NCBI GenBank assembly: GCA_009663005.1
Contig: VIGQ01000985.1
Span: 10,001-27,500 of the forward strand
DNA: 17,500 nucleotides
Reading direction: 5' to 3'
Source of the DNA: Actinidia chinensis
Taxonomy: Eukaryota; Streptophyta; Magnoliopsida; Ericales; Actinidiaceae
The translations under genes were made by a program, and so were the position numbers. Numbering within the stretch: position 1 is the first letter of the stretch; each line of letters starts with the position of its first letter. Shown piece after piece: positions 1-8,462 of this stretch. A model generated the notes under the pieces. It was given only the letters and a program-made list of their open reading frames with translations. It had not been told where the DNA came from and ran no database searches.

Positions 1-770
1 GAAAACATGACTCCATCTCCACCGTGAGGTCCAAACCTACGGAAAGGGAGAAACTCGTCACTATCTTGGCGGGTGGTTGATCTAGGTATTCTCAAGAAGA
101 TAAATTAAAAAGTTTTAATGCATGTTTCCCGTACCTCAATTAATTGGCAGTGTGAAGACACAATTCGAGAGTGCCTTGGGCTATGCGTTCCGCCTTATTA
201 GCATGATCCATCTAATTGGAGTTGATAGTAAATAGAGTTAGACATCGCAAATCAAAAACAATTGAGAAACAATTATGCTAGTTTCAAAATTCAAATAAGA
301 ATTAATTCGAAAAAGGCAAAGTATCACACTGCAATAATTATTAATAACGAACTTATACAAGCTCGACGGGGAATATGACTAGAAACCACATGAGTCTAAG
401 ACCTAAAAAAAAGATCCAAGGAGTTCCCAACACGGTGACGAGCCAAGGCCAAACATCGAGCTCAAGTTTGTTAGGGGGCAATAAACAGAATGTATGGAGA
501 ATTCAATGCATGACCTTTTTAGACGTACCTGAGACTGTGGACCTTATCTAAGAGAGGTCTTTACTTACGCCAAGGAAACGCATTCACGAGGTCTATCCAA
601 TGAAATTCGATAGTCAACTAATCGTACCTATACAATATTAATGAGTCAATAAGGCATATTTCTTAAAATAAAAATTACCAAGATAATAAAAGTAGTCAAC
701 ATTAACAATAAAGACAAGCATTGTATTTGGAGGGGAGAAAATTTTAAATCACTTACGTGATAATGAAGGA
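1..770. repeat. Satellite unit U1 (full length, subtype T1)
   Basis: Complete unit beginning with the GAAAACATGACTCCATCTCC landmark. Near 357-400 it carries the T1 signature (TATACAAGCTCGACGG, then GAGTCTAAGACC), which distinguishes it from T2 copies at the same phase. Confidence 0.85.
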
Positions 771-1113
771 CGAACAGAAACTGAATCATCGTCAACCATA
801 AAGTCCAAACCTAGAGAAGATTGTACTTAGAGAATTGAATGCATCTTTTTTACGAAGTTAACTTGAGATGTGGATCCTTATCTTAAGAGCGGTATTACTT
901 CTGCCAAGGAAACGCATTCACGTGATCCATCCAGTGAATGTTCATGGTATAATTCTAATCGTAACCTGTGATCAAAATTAATGAGTCACTAAGCATATTT
1001 TTCAACTAAATTACCAAGGTAATTAACGTATTCAATACTATAATAAGATAGCATTTGTATCTGGAAAGTGGAATAAAATCGTAACTAACTTACGTTATAG
1101 TCACGGAGCCGAA
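771..1113. repeat. Satellite unit U2 with internal deletion
   Basis: Only about 343 bp long. It starts with a poor copy of the first landmark (near 774-815), then jumps at about 820 straight to the TAGAGAATTGAATGCATC landmark that normally lies about 430-450 bp further on. The rest of the unit to 1113 is normal. The diagnostic T1/T2 segment is missing. Confidence 0.8.
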
Positions 1114-1858
1114 TGAAAACATGCTCCCATCTCCACGGTGAGTTATAAACCTACGAAGGGTAGAACCCGTCATTATTTGGCGGTGGCGACCGAGTTATCT
1201 CTCAAGAAGATAATATAAAAATTTAATGCATTTTTTTTGTACCTCAATAATTGATGGTGGAGAATGTATTCGAGAGTACTTGGGCCAGGCGCCCTATTAG
1301 CATGGTCAATCGAGTTGTGGTCGATAGTCAATAGAGTTAGACCCTCGCGCAAAACCACACAATACGAAACAATTAATGCTATTTCTAAACTTCAAATAAG
1401 ATAATTCAAGAAAGTCAATGTATCACAAGTGGCAATAAACAAATTAGTACCGACTTATAAAAGATTGAAGGAAGAGACTAGATCCACCATGAGATGAGGT
1501 ATAAAGAAGAAAGAATCCAAGTCATTCCCTACACGGGGACGAGCCCAGGGAACATCGAGCTCAAGTTTATACGGGCAACAAGAAGACATGTATGGAAAAT
1601 TGAATGCATCATTTTTAGAGTTACCTTGAGATGTGGATCCTTATCTAAGAAAGTCTTACTTACGCCAAGGAAACAGCATTCATGTGTTCCATCCAATGAA
1701 ATTCCCATAGGCCAATCTAATCGTACCTGACAAAATCAATGGGTCAAAAAATAAACTAAATAACCAATGTAATTAAAAGTAGTCCACTTACTATAATATG
1801 ATAGCATTTTTCTTTGGATGGGAAGAAAATCGTACCTACTTACGTGATCTCAAGCGAG
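1114..1858. repeat. Satellite unit U3 (full length, subtype T2)
   Basis: Complete 745-bp unit. At the diagnostic phase (1448-1505) it has the T2 signature CTTATAAAAGATTGAAGG followed by GAGATGAGGT, in place of the T1 TACAAGCTCGACGG. A 78-codon frame at 1494-1730 lies inside it but is not open in the other copies. Confidence 0.85.
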
Positions 1859-2280
1859 CGAAAACATGACTCCATCTCCACTCGTGAGGTCCAAACCTAC
1901 GAAGTGAGAACCGTCACTATCTTGGCCGGTGGCGACCGAGTTACTCCAAAAAGATAAATATAAAACTTAATGCATTTTTTCATACCTCAATAATTGGAGG
2001 TGTGAGATGCGTATTCGAGAGTTCTTGCAGGCCCCCATAGGCGCCTTATTAGCATGGTCCATCGAGTTGTGTCCGAGAGTCAATTAGGTAGACCCAGCAA
2101 AACCAAACAATAGCGATAACAATTAATGCAATTTTTTAAAATTCAAATAGAAAATTCGAAAAAGGCCAAAGTATCACAACTGGTAATACTAATCATACTG
2201 ACGTATACAAGCTCACGGAAGAATGACTAGAACCACCATGAGTCTAAGGACATAAAAAAGAAGATCCAAGTTACATTCCA
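1859..2280. repeat. Satellite unit U4, first part (subtype T1)
   Basis: Collinear with U3 from its first base to the phase GAAGATCCAAGTTAC, carrying the T1 signature near 2203-2245. It ends abruptly at about 2280, where unrelated sequence begins. Confidence 0.85.
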
Positions 2281-2498
2281 ACTTACAATTTGTGCGATTT
2301 TTAAATTGTTCCATTCCACACATTCGAAATCATTATCTCATTTTTTAGGGTAGACCAAAGAATATAACTTCATAGAGACCATGTTGATCATTTGGTGATT
2401 GGAGTATTAATGGAATGTTCTCAATTCTTTTTTTTTATTGTTTCAAAAAATATAAATATACAGTTTTCTATATTGATTTAATCTTAAAATTTCATAGG

Positions 2499-2530
<32 letters not shown>

Positions 2531-2645
2531 ATGATTTCTAACATATGCTTGAAATTTTGACCGAACGGTACCGATTAGCTGATTCGATCGATTCGCGATT
2601 CGAAAAAGGGCCATCGATTCTCGATTCGATTCATGATTTGACAAC
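2281..2645. mobile_element. Foreign 365-bp segment inside unit U4
   Basis: This stretch matches no phase of the satellite. Its right third (about 2560-2640) is built of repeated GATTCGATTCG-type steps (CGATCGATTCGCGATTCG, then TCGATTCTCGATTCGATTC), a pattern often seen at the edges of dispersed plant repeats. It ends in TTTGACAACC. The satellite resumes at about 2646 roughly 190 bp upstream of the phase where it stopped, so the segment sits between two copies of that 190-bp stretch. I see no clear terminal inverted repeats and no coding capacity, so its class is unknown. A short nonautonomous element, or an older array junction, are both possible. Confidence 0.5.
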
Positions 2646-3192
2646 CGTGGTCAATAGAATTAGACCTCGCAAAACCAAACAATTGTGAAACAATTATTGC
2701 GAGATCTTGAAAATATTCAATAAGAAAATTCAAAAAAGGCAAAGTATCACAAGAGGCCAATAACTAATCTTACCGCCATATAAAAGATCGATGAGAAAAT
2801 GATAGATCCACCACGAGCTGAGGTCCAAAAAGAAGATTCAAGGTACTTCCCTACACGGTGACGAGCCCAGGCCAACATCTAGTTTAAAATTGTTACGGCA
2901 ACGAGAAGAGATGTAGGAGAATTGAAAATGCATGATTTTTAGACGCGACCTTGAGATGTGGATTCTTATATAAGGCTGTTTTTCCTATGCCAGGCACGCA
3001 TTAACGAAATCTATCCAGTGAAATTTGATAGTAAATCTATCGTACCTGTACAAAATTAATAGGTCACTAAGGCATATTTCTGCAAACTAAATTACCAAGG
3101 TAATTAAAAGTATTCCACAATACTATAATAAATTAGATTTTTATTTGGAGGGGAATAAAATCGTAACGACTTACGTGATATCAAGGCCGAAC
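2646..3192. repeat. Satellite unit U4, second part (subtype T2)
   Basis: Resumes at the phase GTCAATAGARTTAGAC and runs to the end of the unit. It carries the T2 signature (CATATAAAAGATCGATGAG near 2777-2797), unlike the T1 first part of U4. The two flanks of the foreign segment are therefore different subtypes. Confidence 0.8.
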
Positions 3193-3325
3193 GGAAACAG
3201 ACTCCATCTCCGCAGTGAGGTCCAAACTTAAAAAGGTTTCAGAATCCGTCACAGCTTGGCCGGTGGCGACCTAGGTACTCTCAGAAATAAATAAAAAGTT
3301 TAATGCATTTTTTCGTATATCAATA
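3193..3325. repeat. Satellite unit U5, first 133 bp, broken by the island
   Basis: Begins with the CTCCATCTCC landmark at 3202 and runs normally through GTTTAATGCATTTTTTCGTA to CAATA at 3325, where satellite identity stops. The remainder of this unit is found at 16240-16829. Confidence 0.85.
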
Positions 3326-3679
3326 TGCAAAACAATTGATCCTGCTAACAATATAATTGTTGTGCCCTCTTTAGAGTGCATTCATGATCTCCAAAAAAAA
3401 TGTTTTCGAGATAAGTTCGCTAGATTCACTAAAACATCCCAATTTGTATCCTTTGAAACTCTCTTTTTTGGTGGGAGAATGAAGGGGGTTGAATAGAATA
3501 AATAGTAAAGCGTTTACACATTTACAAGGGAATGCCCAAGCTCTATAGAATATGGCCCGAAAGCCTACCAAAGAAACCTATCCTGCCAAAATTGATAACC
3601 TTGCACAAACCCGCCAAGACGGGGCCATAAAAATAAGCGTTTTCAAACTCTTCTCCCCGTTTACTGCTCTAAACCGACA

Positions 3680-3766
3680 ATCTTTGAAAAATATCTAATC
3701 CTTATATTCGATGGCTAACACAGTCTTTGAAACTATCTAACCTTATATGCGAAGGCTTAACAGATC
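3680..3766. repeat. 43-bp imperfect tandem duplication
   Basis: TCTTTGAAAAATATCTAATC at 3681 is repeated as TCTTTGAAACTATCTAACC at 3724. Both are followed by a CTTATAT-YCGA-GGCTWACA type continuation. Two copies, roughly 80 percent similar by eye. Confidence 0.6.
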
Positions 3767-4740
3767 GAATTTTCAAACCACAAGTTTGAATCCTTCCATC
3801 CTAGACCATATCTATTCTATTTGAATAAAGAGTTGAGTTTTTTTTTTTTTGGACACAACTGTATATTTAAATGTCTAATATTGCGATAGAATGTGATTCT
3901 ATTTCTAGTTTTTTATGATTCTATAGGATTCTACTAGTCTTATATAGAAAGCCCTTTCATTCCACAGACACCAATAAGCCCAAAAAAGATTTCCATTTGT
4001 CAATCATCGATATTTCTTTTGAACAATAGAAATAGTATTCTTTACAAGCTCTGTTGCCAGTTCTTTCAATGAAGGTTTCGGATCTATCTTCTACACCTGA
4101 CTACAAAACATTAACAAACAACCCCCGGTGGTTCAACAAACTCAGTCATGCTAAAGTCAGGATTCTCATTGAGCATTAACTGTTCCTAGCCCGTATTTTT
4201 CTATAGATCATTTGCAGGTCGTATCTTCATTCTTCACTACAATTCCCATTTTTTTTTTTCTCATTCCCTTTCCATTTGGAAGCTATCTACCAAACAATCC
4301 GTTAAAATGTTCTATGTATGCTGTCTTCCAAATCATCTTTTGGTGATTAAACGTGATTTCAATTACATAGCGCAGCACCAATTAAAAAACACAAACAAAT
4401 TGCATTTTCCTGACTTAGCTGGTTAGTGACAAAGAGGGGGGTACGATTTTCAATCTTATTTTGTTTCCTCACAAACAAAAACCTCAGTTCTTGTATTCCC
4501 AGCATCCAACGTTTTTGAAATAGGTTTTATAAACTATTCCCCTAAGTAACAACTAGCTCCACCTTAGTCAACTGGTCTAACACTTTGTTGGCACGTGCAT
4601 GGGGATGAAACTTTCTTTTAAGCTAGAAAATTCAAAAAGATTCATGAACACAAGATGACACAAGTCATTAAGATAGTTAAACCCAATATCTTTCCGGGAA
4701 TATGCTAGGAAAGGATTTGGGTAACAAAACCATGGCCACT

Positions 4741-4773
4741 GAATATACTAGACGGATAGTCCGTAGTATATTC
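4741..4773. repeat. Perfect-arm inverted repeat (hairpin)
   Basis: GAATATACTA at 4741-4750 pairs exactly with TAGTATATTC at 4764-4773, and CGGA (4753-4756) pairs with TCCG (4760-4763). The result is a 14-bp stem with a 2-base bulge (GA) and a 3-base loop (TAG). There is no following T-run that would suggest a terminator, and the role is unknown. Confidence 0.6.
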
Positions 4774-5106
4774 AATTCAATCCAACTGAGACAGGAAACT
4801 AAGGCTTCCAAATCAGTGCGTTTCAGCGACTTAAGAGAGAAGTTAAGAAATACTGAATATAAGGTTTATAAATCCCTAGCGCACGCCGTTACACAAGTAA
4901 AGTCAGGTACTTCAACAGCAGAAAAATCAAAACAACAGTGGGCAATGAATCTATTATAAATGAACACACCTACACAGATTACATACTATGTGACATAAAG
5001 CGAGTAAGCAAGACCGTTCTTGAGTCAATGACTTGGTGCGAGCTGACTATAGTTATCCAACAAGAAGCTGTGAAGAACATTGACACAATTGTTTTTTTGG
5101 TAAGAC

Positions 5107-5262
5107 CTTCTCGTGGCGCTGTCACAATCTCGCTTCTTGAGGAGCGAGATTCCAATCACTTCACCACCCCCAGCAAGTCCAAATGCACTCCAAGGCGCTC
5201 CCCAGATTTATAACTCTTCATTAGTGATCCAACAGCCTAGAACAAGTGTTGATGCATCTTGC
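5107..5262 (-). CDS. GCN1: GCN1 exon block 11 (last one visible)
   Basis: Preceded on the minus strand by the acceptor TTTATTTCCTTAG. Reading across frames gives QDASTLV, an LLD-LMK equivalent, then GER, GAFGLAGVVK and GISLLKK, ending with TALREG, matching the GCN1 stretch after its QSKQ motif. At least four one- or two-base indels are needed to stay in register. The proposed donor is GAAG|GTCTTA at 5106-5105. The expected following exon is not seen to the left, so the gene is cut here or shortly after. A 9-bp palindrome (AATCTCGCT...AGCGAGATT, 5126-5151) lies inside the coding block. Confidence 0.85.
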
Positions 5263-6783
5263 CTAAGGAAATAAAGGTCCAATTTCAGAAAAACAAAGGT
5301 TCGAATACAACAATCATCAGATGACAGTTAAAGGAGAAAAACAGAATAACGAAATTGGCATTCAAGAGTAAAAAAGAACATAACCATGCTCAATTCTGTG
5401 GTATTGGTGCGGTATCAATTCAAACCACACAACATAAGGACTTTTAAAACTATGACAATCACGGGGGAAAATCATGAATAACAAGACTAGGGAATTGGAA
5501 TTGTAAAAAAACACATGATACCATCTAAAACATCTAGATTATCTATCAGTTACAAGGTCCAAAGAATATAAGAAAATGACAGATAATTCTAAATAACAAG
5601 AGAACAAAAAAAAACCATAGAAAAGGCTATCAAGTTTCAGGCTTCCAAATAAAAATAAAACTCAGTAATAAACTGTTTGGTACAAAATGCAAATACTTTG
5701 TAAACAAAGCCAAGTAGCTATTACATACAATCTATATCGGTTGGTACGCTTAACTCGACATTCTTCAAAGTTCACCAAATCTATACTAATCAATTGATGA
5801 ATACCTCAAAATGGATCCATATATCCCTAGATAAATAAACCAAATATCTATTAATACAATGTCTATGAAGCATATACATTAAAGTATGATGATGACGAAT
5901 CCTCAAAATGTACAAATACAATATATAAGAAGCATGTACACGTGTGCCGCTGTAGGTACCCAGTTAAGAAGCAAAGGGTTTGTGCATTCTGCGGGAGGAT
6001 GTAGATGAAGCTTGCAGATTGAACATTTTAAACCAGATAATAGGAAGGAATTGGGAAGGATTTCATTTGCAGTGGGTCAATATCTTACAAACAGGATGAA
6101 ACTTAATCTACAAATAGGATGCGTGATGTTCAACCAACTGGTATAACACAGAGACTGTTTCATATCAATGTAACGGAGCTGAATGCCATCCATACATAAT
6201 GACAGTTCAGATTGGAAGCTGAATCGATACCTCAATACAGATGACGATTCAGATTGGAGCACAAGTACTAAAAATAATTGGCCTAATAAACAAAGTTCAG
6301 CTGGAAAGTTGAATTCGGATATAGCAGAACAAACAATCCCCAGAGATAAAAGCGCAAAACCAGAACATGCATGGTTGATCTATCCTAAAAATAAGATAAA
6401 ACAAAAGTTTAAAGAAGTATTTTGAATTTTCTAAGGTGAATGAAAATCAAAACAGATGCCAAAAATGCTTATACATTCCTGGAAGCTTCCTATAAGAAGC
6501 AAGGCTCCCAAACAACAAGAGCTTTTTCTATGGTGTTTGCTACAAATACCAAGGTTAACAACAGATATATATTGGGCCTCCCTCAGATACCTGGCCTGCT
6601 TGTTCATTTTAGAACCATTATAATGACATGCCACTTAGGCCAACGACAAAGAGACGAACAAATACTGATTCCATTTTGTCAAAATTCGGTGACAAGTTCA
6701 AAAAGTATACTTATCTTTTAAACTGACTGAAACAAAGGAGGGAAAAAAGAAAAACAGTTTCCGATCCTTTAAACATGACTTGC
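5263..6783 (-). other. GCN1 intron, 1.5 kb
   Basis: A-rich on the plus strand, so T-rich in the GCN1 sense. No exon is recognised in it. Around 5780-5960 there is a loose duplication in which GAATACCTCAAAATG and a later GAATCCTCAAAATG are each followed by an AAGCATRTACA stretch. Plus-strand frames at 6183-6425 and 6440-6721 look protein-like in composition but match no family I know, and they lie antisense in the intron. Confidence 0.6.
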
Positions 6784-6883
6784 TTTGGACTGCATTAGTG
6801 GAATAAGCAGGTTGAGACTGCCCGTTGAACCGATTCAGATGGAGTGTTTAACACATCCAACAACTTCTCTACAAGGGTGGACC
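6784..6883 (-). CDS. GCN1: GCN1 exon block 10
   Basis: The clearest block of the gene. One open stretch reads VEKLLDVLNTPSESVQRAV followed by STCL, a hallmark GCN1 motif. A one-base deletion then shifts the frame, and the next frame gives PLMQSK. The acceptor is TCTGAAAG|GG on the minus strand. At the 3' edge the sequence after TCCAAA is GCAAGTCATG. It resembles a rare GC-type donor or a GT donor that has lost a base, so the exact end is uncertain by a few bases. Confidence 0.92.
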
Positions 6884-8045
6884 CTTTCAGATCATATGTT
6901 CGAAAGACATATGTCAATGACAAACTGAACAGTTTAGAAGTTCTGATCCTTAAAAGATGTGTGGGATAGTAAACTTCAACCTTGCAGATGATTCGCCAAA
7001 ACTCCAGTAAAAATAAACAACAGCCTCACGCACCAAAATCATACCTTTCATCACAGAAGCCTAGACAAGGAACATGAGCCAATTAAAATTATTGACAGCT
7101 CTTCTCGCAATATTAGGCATATGAAGATAACTTTAACTTCTAGTTCCAGCTTTTAAAGCAAATGCTAAGAAAACGAAATAAGGAACTGGGGTTCTAATTT
7201 GAACAGAAAGTTGTCACTTTAAAGGAATCCAAACCTTTTTGTTTAAATAGTTATCAAAAATGGGAAGTAACAAAGCCACATTGTCGCTTCCATGTTTATC
7301 AATATTTTTTTCATGATACAGCATTAATCATCTTCTCGAACATCTGCAGTAGTATCAGCCTGCATTTTTAAAATTTCCACAAATTGATTAAAATTCAAAC
7401 TTACCAAACTACATCACAAAAAAATCTACGCATAAAAACTTCCATATTCTGTCCTTCGGAACATCAAAGCCAATAAATGTCTACTTTAGCAATTTAGCTC
7501 TCACAAGAATCCCTATCATCAATTCATGAACCATTTCCTTTCCTTTCTTGGATTTCCAAACAAAACACAATAAATGAAGCCCCCTTAAAGTGTCTAATAC
7601 CTGCTTACTTGAATAACACCTAATTAGGGTCTTACAAGGTACACGGGAAAACAAAATAATGACTAACAAATGGATCGGAGACTTCGTACAAAGCGGAGGT
7701 GAAAAGGAAAAAAGTCAAGTGATTGTGGTGCGAGACATGAGTTGGGCTGGTGCTCTTTTTCAGATATAGGAAACTGTTGCGATTCCAGTATCAATATCTT
7801 TTCAGCATCTCTTAGTGTAACACTGTAACAGGCATCTATACAAACCAACAATTGCTAATCTAATTTTCTGTTATCCACATCAAACTTTTATCGAAACGAA
7901 AATTTGATGACAGATAAAGCCAATAAACAAACTTATATTCTATATACCATAATATGTCCAAAACATTTCCAATTGACTAGCAAACAAGGTCCAGCAAAAG
8001 TTATAGCACATTGAAGGAAAACTGCACAATAAGCAAAAAACTTAC
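6884..8045 (-). other. Intron region that should hold one more GCN1 exon
   Basis: Between the TFLIS block (8046-8212) and the EKLLDVLNTPSE block, GCN1 normally has about 75 more residues containing ADPNxDVRG, the LLFPIFEN motif and LVREGVV. Only a weak trace of this is visible (see 7690-7835). The rest is T-rich intron-like sequence on the minus strand. Confidence 0.5.
7690..7835 (-). CDS. GCN1: Possible eroded GCN1 exon (ADPN / FPIFEN region)
   Basis: A minus-strand stretch reading DAEKILIL then QQFPISEK resembles the GCN1 sequence around NAGI and LLFPIFEN, with about 25 bases missing between the two parts. It lies at the right place between blocks 9 and 10. The similarity is short and depends on several assumed gaps, so this may be chance. 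Confidence 0.25.
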
Positions 8046-8212
8046 CAGTGCCCGCCGATATCAGAAACGGCAAACACAAGACAGGTTTTGGTTCGAAGCA
8101 CATCTGCGTGAATGTAAGCCAGCGCAATCCTGTCAGCCTAGCCCACCAGCATCAATATTATCCTCACCGAAGCCAGCATCACGGAATACAAAGAAAATAA
8201 AGTCGAAAGCGA
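8046..8212 (-). CDS. GCN1: GCN1 exon block 9
   Basis: Across frames the minus strand gives SLSTLFSLY, then an EDNIDAG stretch, then the reading RIALAYIHADVLRTK, then TFLISAG. These correspond to GCN1's SLSTLFSLYIRD, DAGWLGRQGIALAL, ADVLRTKDLP and MTFLIS motifs. The donor CACTG|GTAAGT (GT at 8045-8044) is canonical, and the acceptor TTTTTTTCTGAG is preceded by a strong T-tract. Several one-base indels break the frame, though the residues stay conserved. The intron separating it from block 8 is 77 bp. Confidence 0.87.
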
Positions 8213-8289
8213 CTCAGAAAAAAAATTAATAATCAAAGAAGCCAACACAGGAACTTGTTATGTGTGTGCAGGTTGAAATTCATCATCAC

Positions 8290-8462
8290 CTGAATAGTGT
8301 TTGGGTTTCTTTTTTTTTCATCTAGAGCAGGCAGCAATGCCTCAGCGGCCAGCAAACGAAACATTGTAGTTAACATGTGAAAGTGCTTTGAAGTCCAGCA
8401 TAGTCTGTCCCAAAGTCATAGCCATAACGATCCCTAAAATCCTCTGCTAATTCTGCAACTGA
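8290..8462 (-). CDS. GCN1: GCN1 exon block 8
   Basis: Starts after the acceptor CTTTCGGTCAG|TC and reads SVAELAEDF then DRYGYDFGTDYAGL in one frame. It continues in another frame as ALSHVNYNV, then LLAAEALLPALDE, and ends NTIQ before the donor ATTCAG|GTGATG. This is the GCN1 signature DRYGxDFGTDYSGLFKALSHxNYNVRLAAAEAL region. The stop codon after AGLQSTFTC in the first frame results from a two-base loss at CTT-CAAAG, so it is not a true C-terminus. Confidence 0.92.

Larger units (their letters stand above)
1..3325. repeat. Left satellite array, unit about 745-770 bp
   Basis: Head-to-tail copies of a noncoding AT-rich unit. The landmark CTCCATCTCC recurs near 11, 1124, 1870 and 3202, and the landmark GAATTGAATGCAT (with small changes) near 497, 831, 1598 and 2920. 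Spacing between the first landmark and the second is about 470-490 bp, and from the second to the next first is about 275-295 bp, giving a unit near 750-770 bp. Copies differ by many single-base indels as well as substitutions. No long frame is kept between copies, so the unit is not protein coding. I do not recognise the family. The same unit resumes at 16240. Confidence 0.92.
3326..5106. other. Spacer between satellite edge and GCN1 fragment
   Basis: 1.8 kb with no gene that I can support. It is T-rich on the plus strand up to about 4650 and includes T-runs near 3838-3852 and 4249-4259. It holds a 43-bp imperfect tandem duplication (3680-3766) and a 14-bp-stem hairpin (4741-4773). The GCN1 exon that should follow the block at 5107-5262 was looked for on the minus strand here and not found. 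The 85- and 91-codon plus-strand frames at 4702-4959 and 4938-5213 have no recognisable family, and the second runs antisense to a GCN1 exon. Confidence 0.6.

Noticed and set aside
1494..1730. 78-codon frame inside satellite unit U3 as a satellite-encoded protein
   Set aside because: The same phase is interrupted differently in every other copy, so there is no sign of coding constraint.
5126..5151. Palindrome AATCTCGCT...AGCGAGATT as a regulatory or terminator hairpin
   Set aside because: It falls inside GCN1 coding sequence (GISLLKK region), so it is more likely a by-product of codon sequence and nearby base changes.
4702..5213. Two plus-strand frames (85 and 91 codons) that look like a small gene pair
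   Set aside because: No family is recognised. The second is antisense to a well-supported GCN1 exon, and the first overlaps a hairpin in AT-rich spacer.
5964..6020. A neat minus-strand C-terminus reading ASSTSSRRMHKPFAS and a stop
   Set aside because: It sits in the intron between GCN1 blocks 10 and 11, which join directly in the protein, and no matching upstream exon is seen.
6183..6721. Two consecutive plus-strand frames (80 and 93 codons) with protein-like composition
   Set aside because: They lie antisense within a GCN1 intron, have no recognisable domain or splice context, and their length is expected by chance in A-rich sequence.
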